DNA from: Clostridia bacterium
GTDB taxonomy: Bacteria; Bacillota; Clostridia; Lachnospirales; Lachnospiraceae
Direction of reading: 5' to 3'
Assembly (NCBI GenBank): GCA_910574475.1
Contig: CAJTAT010000001.1
Span: 682,001 to 746,000, forward strand
Length of the DNA stretch: 64,000 bases
Below, piece by piece: positions 60,725 through 64,000 of the stretch. How positions within the stretch are numbered: position 1 is the stretch's first letter; each line of letters starts with the position of its first letter. The translations under genes and the position numbers were made by a program. The notes beneath the pieces were generated by a model, which saw nothing but the letters and a program-made list of their open reading frames with translations, was not told where the DNA came from and made no database searches.

Positions 60725-61669
60725 TCAACTCTTCTTCGTATGCGTATCTGCCAACACAGAAACCACAATAATAACCCCTTTAAACACCTGCTGCCAATAA
60801 GTATTGATACCCACAAGCGTCATTCCATTTGTTAACACTGTCAGCAACAGCACTCCGACAACTGTTCCAAGAATCTTTCCACGTCCGCCGGACATACTAG
60901 TTCCGCCTACAACAGCCGCTGTGATACAGTCCATCTCGAAGTTCTGTCCTGCAGAAGGCTGCCCGGATCCAAGTCTTGCCACTACGATCAGTCCAGCGAT
61001 GGATGTCAAAATTCCCATAATCATATAGACAATTATTTTCACTTTGACTACTGCGATTCCAGACCAGCGGCTTGCCTCCATATTTCCGCCCACTGCATAG
61101 ATATAGCGGCCAAATCGCAGCTTTGTGGTCAAAAATACGCCAAAGATAATCACAATCACCATAATAATAACTGGGATAGGAACAATTCCCACATAGCCAG
61201 TTCCAATCTTTGTAAATGCATCGTTCGTCCACACCACAGAGTTGCCTTCTGTGACAATGTAAGCCAAACCTCGCAGTACAGTCATACTGGCCAGAGTTGC
61301 AATAAATCCTGGCAGTTTTCCCACTGCACACAGCACACCATTTGATCCACCTACTACGACGCCTACCAGCATTGCTGCCACCACTGCCAGTACTACATTA
61401 TTTGTGCTCTTGCACACCATGGCTCCTACTAGTCCAGATGCGCAGACCAGAGAACCTGCTGACAAGTCGATTTCTCCGATTATAATTACCATAGTCATTC
61501 CAACGGCTGCAATGGCAGTGTAAGAACCCTGACGCAGAATATTCGTTATATTATTCATAGAAATAAACTGAGAATTCATAGCCGTCCAAATAATACAGAG
61601 AAGAATCACCACTCCTATCAGAAGTAATTCCCGGAAGGAGCTCAGATCTAACTTTTTCTTTTCATTCAT
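60725..61669 (-). CDS. Ribose-type ABC transporter permease (second importer)
   Basis: 314 residues, about nine to ten membrane segments. Signatures VGMTMVIIIGEIDLSAGSLV and MDCITAAVVGGTSMSGGRGK. ATG overlaps the ATPase stop by four bases (ATGA), indicating coupling. Related to but distinct from the permease at 53555. Confidence 0.94.
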   Translation of the reverse strand: MNEKKKLDLSSFRELLLIGVVILLCIIWTAMNSQFISMNNITNILRQGSYTAIAAVGMTMVIIIGEIDLSAGSLVCASGLVGAMVCKSTNNVVLAVVAAMLVGVVVGGSNGVLCAVGKLPGFIATLASMTVLRGLAYIVTEGNSVVWTNDAFTKIGTGYVGIVPIPVIIMVIVIIFGVFLTTKLRFGRYIYAVGGNMEASRWSGIAVVKVKIIVYMIMGILTSIAGLIVVARLGSGQPSAGQNFEMDCITAAVVGGTSMSGGRGKILGTVVGVLLLTVLTNGMTLVGINTYWQQVFKGVIIVVSVLADTHTKKS

Positions 61670-63183
61670 GCTTTTATACCTCCAAACGCAGCCTGCATAA
61701 TATTATTTTTTGTTGCCTCTTCAATAGACAGCTCTCCTGTGATGCTTCCTTCATGCATGACAATCACCCGATCGCTTACTTTTTGAACCTCTGCCATCTC
61801 TGAGGAGATCATAATAATACTCTTCCCAGCTTCTGTAAGTTTTCTCATCAATGTATAAATTTCACTCTTAGCCCCCACATCAATGCCGCGTGTAGGCTCA
61901 TCCATAATCAAAATATCAGGTGTCATAGCTAACCATTTCGCGATAACAACCTTTTGCTGGTTTCCTCCGCTCAGCTCTTTTACTTCCTGATCTTCATCTC
62001 GCAGTACAATCCCCAAGTCACTAATATAAGTTCCTGTGATATCTTTCAATATCTTCTTATTTAAAATCCAGCTTTTTAACTGGCCCAACTTCGAAATCAG
62101 CATATTATCTTTAATGCTCATTCCCAGGATCAGGCCCAATCCTTTTCTGTCCTCCGGTACCAGACCAATTCCTGCATTGATGGCGTCCCTGGGACAGGTA
62201 ATATGCACTTTATTTCCCTGAATATATATTTCTCCTTCACCGATGGGGTCAATTCCAAAAATTACCCGTGAAAGCTCTGTCCTTCCTGCTCCCACCAATC
62301 CGAACAGGCCAAGAATTTCTTTTTCATGCAAATCAAAACTCACCGGAGACGCATTTGGAAATACAGTTATATTTTTTACAGATAATACGGTTTTAGCCTT
62401 ATTGACATATTCGCTTCCCTGCTTCTTTCCCTCTTCCAGATCCCGGCCAATCATCATCTTGATCAAATCTGCCTCAGAAACATCGCTGGCCTCAACAGTG
62501 TCAATATAGGTTCCATTACGAAATACTGTAATTCTGTCTGCAAGTTCAAATACTTCCTCCATACGGTGAGAAATATATACAATACATACCCCTTTTTCTT
62601 TTAATTCTTGAATAATTTCAAATAACGTCTGAGATTCAGTCTCAGACAAACTTGCAGTAGGCTCATCAAATACTACGACTCTTGCGTCAAAGGAAAGGGC
62701 TTTGGCAATTTCCACACACTGCTTCTGCCCACAGCTCAAGGTAGAAACTGTGGTATTGGGGTCCACATCCAGCTTTACTTTTGCCAGTTCTTCTCTCGCC
62801 CTTTCATCCAATACTTTTTTATCTACAATCGTTCCTGTACCGACCGGTTCACGGCCAATAAAGATATTTTCTCCAATATTCATATTTTCCAGAAGGTTCA
62901 ACTCCTGAAATACCATACTGAGGCCAAGCTTCTGAGCCATCAACGGAGATTTCATCTCAGTCAGCTTCAGCTCTTTGCTCTCTTCGTCCAGCAAATACAT
63001 GGAGCCCTCATCTTTTGTATAGACGCCTGTCATAATTTTCATCAACGTAGACTTTCCGGCGCCGTTCTCGCCCATTAAAGCATGGATTTCGCCCTTGCGA
63101 AGCTCTATCTGAACATTGTCCAATGCTTTAATGCCTGCAAACGCTTTGGAGATACCCTCCATTTTCACAATTACTTCAGACAC
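61666..63183 (-). CDS. Sugar ABC transporter ATP-binding protein (second importer)
   Basis: 505 residues, double ATPase. First half: GENGAGKSTLMKI, LSCGQKQCVEIAKAL, VVFDEPTASLS. Second half: GLVGAGRTE, LSGGNQQKVVIAKWLA, LIMDEPTRGID. The gap to the upstream binding protein holds a repeat copy and a GC-rich hairpin. Confidence 0.95.
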   Translation of the reverse strand: MSEVIVKMEGISKAFAGIKALDNVQIELRKGEIHALMGENGAGKSTLMKIMTGVYTKDEGSMYLLDEESKELKLTEMKSPLMAQKLGLSMVFQELNLLENMNIGENIFIGREPVGTGTIVDKKVLDERAREELAKVKLDVDPNTTVSTLSCGQKQCVEIAKALSFDARVVVFDEPTASLSETESQTLFEIIQELKEKGVCIVYISHRMEEVFELADRITVFRNGTYIDTVEASDVSEADLIKMMIGRDLEEGKKQGSEYVNKAKTVLSVKNITVFPNASPVSFDLHEKEILGLFGLVGAGRTELSRVIFGIDPIGEGEIYIQGNKVHITCPRDAINAGIGLVPEDRKGLGLILGMSIKDNMLISKLGQLKSWILNKKILKDITGTYISDLGIVLRDEDQEVKELSGGNQQKVVIAKWLAMTPDILIMDEPTRGIDVGAKSEIYTLMRKLTEAGKSIIMISSEMAEVQKVSDRVIVMHEGSITGELSIEEATKNNIMQAAFGGIKA

Positions 63184-63200
63184 GATTTCACCTCTCTATT

Positions 63201-63310
63201 TTAGGTTCCGCTTCACCCCTTTCAGCACACGGGGATCTAGAAGAATTTCCAGCCACAAAAATATGTGTCTGTAAATCCTTCTGTGCGCTTCAAGGCTTCG
63301 CTGTATTTAA
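63201..63310 (-). repeat. Dispersed hairpin repeat, copy C
   Basis: About 110 bp; shares TTTCAGCACACGGGGATCTAG, in part, and TATGTGTCTGTAAAT with the tandem copies at 39.1-39.3 kb. Inner stem reads AGAAG...CTTCT where the tandem copies read AGAAC...GTTCT, a compensating base-pair change. Confidence 0.8.
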
Positions 63311-63312
63311 CA

Positions 63313-63341
63313 GGAACCGTCTGCCTGCCGGCAGGCGGTTC
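63313..63341 (-). terminator. Intercistronic hairpin after the second binding-protein gene
   Basis: GGAACCGTCTGCC / GGCAGGCGGTTCC (63313-63325 with 63329-63341), strong GC-rich stem with one G-T pair, about 45 bp after the binding-protein stop and before the repeat copy and ATPase. Confidence 0.75.
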
Positions 63342-63387
63342 CCTGGAATCCACAGATTATACTCTGTTTACAAATGCTTCTGAAGAA

Positions 63388-64000
63388 TTACTCCACTTCT
63401 ACGCCGTATCCCTGTTCTCTCTCAATAAGAGACTGGATATTATCTTTGTTCATGTAGTCAACAGGTACTTCCACGAACTCTTCTACTGTCTCGCCGTTTT
63501 TCCATTTGATGGCCTGCTCTACTGCAGTATAACCCATCTGATAAGGATCCTGAGATACACCAACGTCAACCTTGCCGTCACGGATAGCTGCCATGGTCTC
63601 AGCAGTTGCGTCTACACAAGTCATAAGTACATCGTCAAGGCCTGCTGCTGTCACAGCACTTAAAATAGCCATACCAGAGTTCTCATTCACGCCTACAAAT
63701 GCGTCAATGTCTGGATGTGCCTGAAGGATGGTCTCTGCTGATGCCAGAGCATCATCTCTTTCTACTGCTGTCTGCTGCTCTGCTACTACTTCAATGTTGC
63801 TTCCCTCGATTGCTTTCATAAATCCGTCTGTTCTGTCTTTCAGAGAGGTTACGCTGATTCCATCGATGATGGCGATCTTGCCTTCGCCATTCAGCTGCTC
63901 TACGATCCACTGACCAAGCAGTTCGCCTACTTTTACATTATTGGAAGCTACATATGCTGTGGAACCTTCGCAGTCAATATCCATAGTGAAGATACCTACT
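63388..64000 (-). CDS. Sugar-binding protein of the second ribose-type importer, N-terminus beyond the window
   Basis: C-terminal 203 codons of a type 1 periplasmic-binding lipoprotein; no start inside the window. Recognisable: DCEGSTAYVASNNVKVGELL, IAIIDG, AVERDDALASAETILQAHPD, FVGVNENSGMAIL and VGVSQDPYQMGYTAVEQAIK. First visible gene of the operon with the ATPase and permease. The promoter is off the right edge. Confidence 0.92.
   Translation of the reverse strand, partial: VGIFTMDIDCEGSTAYVASNNVKVGELLGQWIVEQLNGEGKIAIIDGISVTSLKDRTDGFMKAIEGSNIEVVAEQQTAVERDDALASAETILQAHPDIDAFVGVNENSGMAILSAVTAAGLDDVLMTCVDATAETMAAIRDGKVDVGVSQDPYQMGYTAVEQAIKWKNGETVEEFVEVPVDYMNKDNIQSLIEREQGYGVEVE

Noticed and set aside
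1-64000. CRISPR array, tRNA, rRNA or prophage
   Set aside because: No regularly spaced direct repeats, no tRNA-like cloverleaf or rRNA stretch noticed, and no phage structural genes among the coding regions; a dedicated scan was not possible.

Overview
The window looks like a chromosomal segment of a low-to-mid GC, Gram-positive gut anaerobe of the Clostridia, most likely a Lachnospiraceae. The evidence is AGGAGG-type ribosome binding sites, lipoprotein-anchored ABC binding proteins, CvfB, YhaM, MutS2, type III pantothenate kinase, acyl-ACP thioesterase and the Clostridia-type C-terminal extension on RlmD. I cannot name the species. No rRNA, tRNA, CRISPR array or intact mobile element was recognised.

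Layout. 0-2.2 kb: edge-truncated zinc dehydrogenase behind an AraC-type regulator whose frame is broken at a run of ten G. 2.4-3.8 kb: pantothenate supply (ECF S component plus coaX). 3.9-9.3 kb: small conserved protein, CvfB, then a divergent amide/NCS1 locus (creatininase-family enzyme and GntR regulator on the minus strand, NCS1 permease and asparaginase on the plus strand). 9.5-10.2 kb: acyl-ACP thioesterase. 10.4-25.6 kb: one long minus-strand nucleoside/cyclic-ureide catabolic operon (two nucleoside hydrolases, BMP-type nucleoside ABC importer, two dihydropyrimidinase-like hydrolases, an M20 carbamoylase, several NAD(P)-dependent oxidoreductases and a decayed ribokinase). It diverges from a LacI-type regulator, followed by a second small operon (SDR, DUF401 transporter, dCMP-deaminase-like protein). 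Near-identical palindromes (GATAAAACGTTTTATC type) lie at both promoters. 29.5-36.0 kb: an accessory island with a DUF2971 protein, XRE regulator, toxin-antitoxin pair, IS110 remnant, RlmD-tail remnant, small unknown protein, RhuM-family protein and a large unrecognised protein with a PD-(D/E)XK-like nuclease signature. 36.2-43.1 kb: housekeeping RNA/DNA genes (rlmD, yhaM, an HtrA-like protein lacking its catalytic His, mutS2). 43.1-49.0 kb: two two-component systems flanking a DUF885 lipoprotein. 49-59.5 kb: a sugar operon (binding protein, ATPase, permease, xylulokinase-like kinase, two GH32-like enzymes) with a ROK regulator and an intervening MgtC gene. 59.6-64 kb: PHP phosphoesterase and a second ribose-type ABC importer running off the right edge.

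The most striking signals are two homopolymeric G tracts, each where slippage would switch expression. A G10 tract lies inside the coding sequence of the AraC-type regulator and leaves it out of frame. A G9 tract lies exactly between a perfect -35 (TTGACA) and a perfect -10 (TATAAT) of the sugar operon promoter, giving a 19-nt spacer. Together they suggest slipped-strand phase variation of carbohydrate/regulatory functions. Also notable are a dispersed ~109-bp hairpin repeat (four copies, with compensatory changes between copies) and the possible nuclease in the accessory island.
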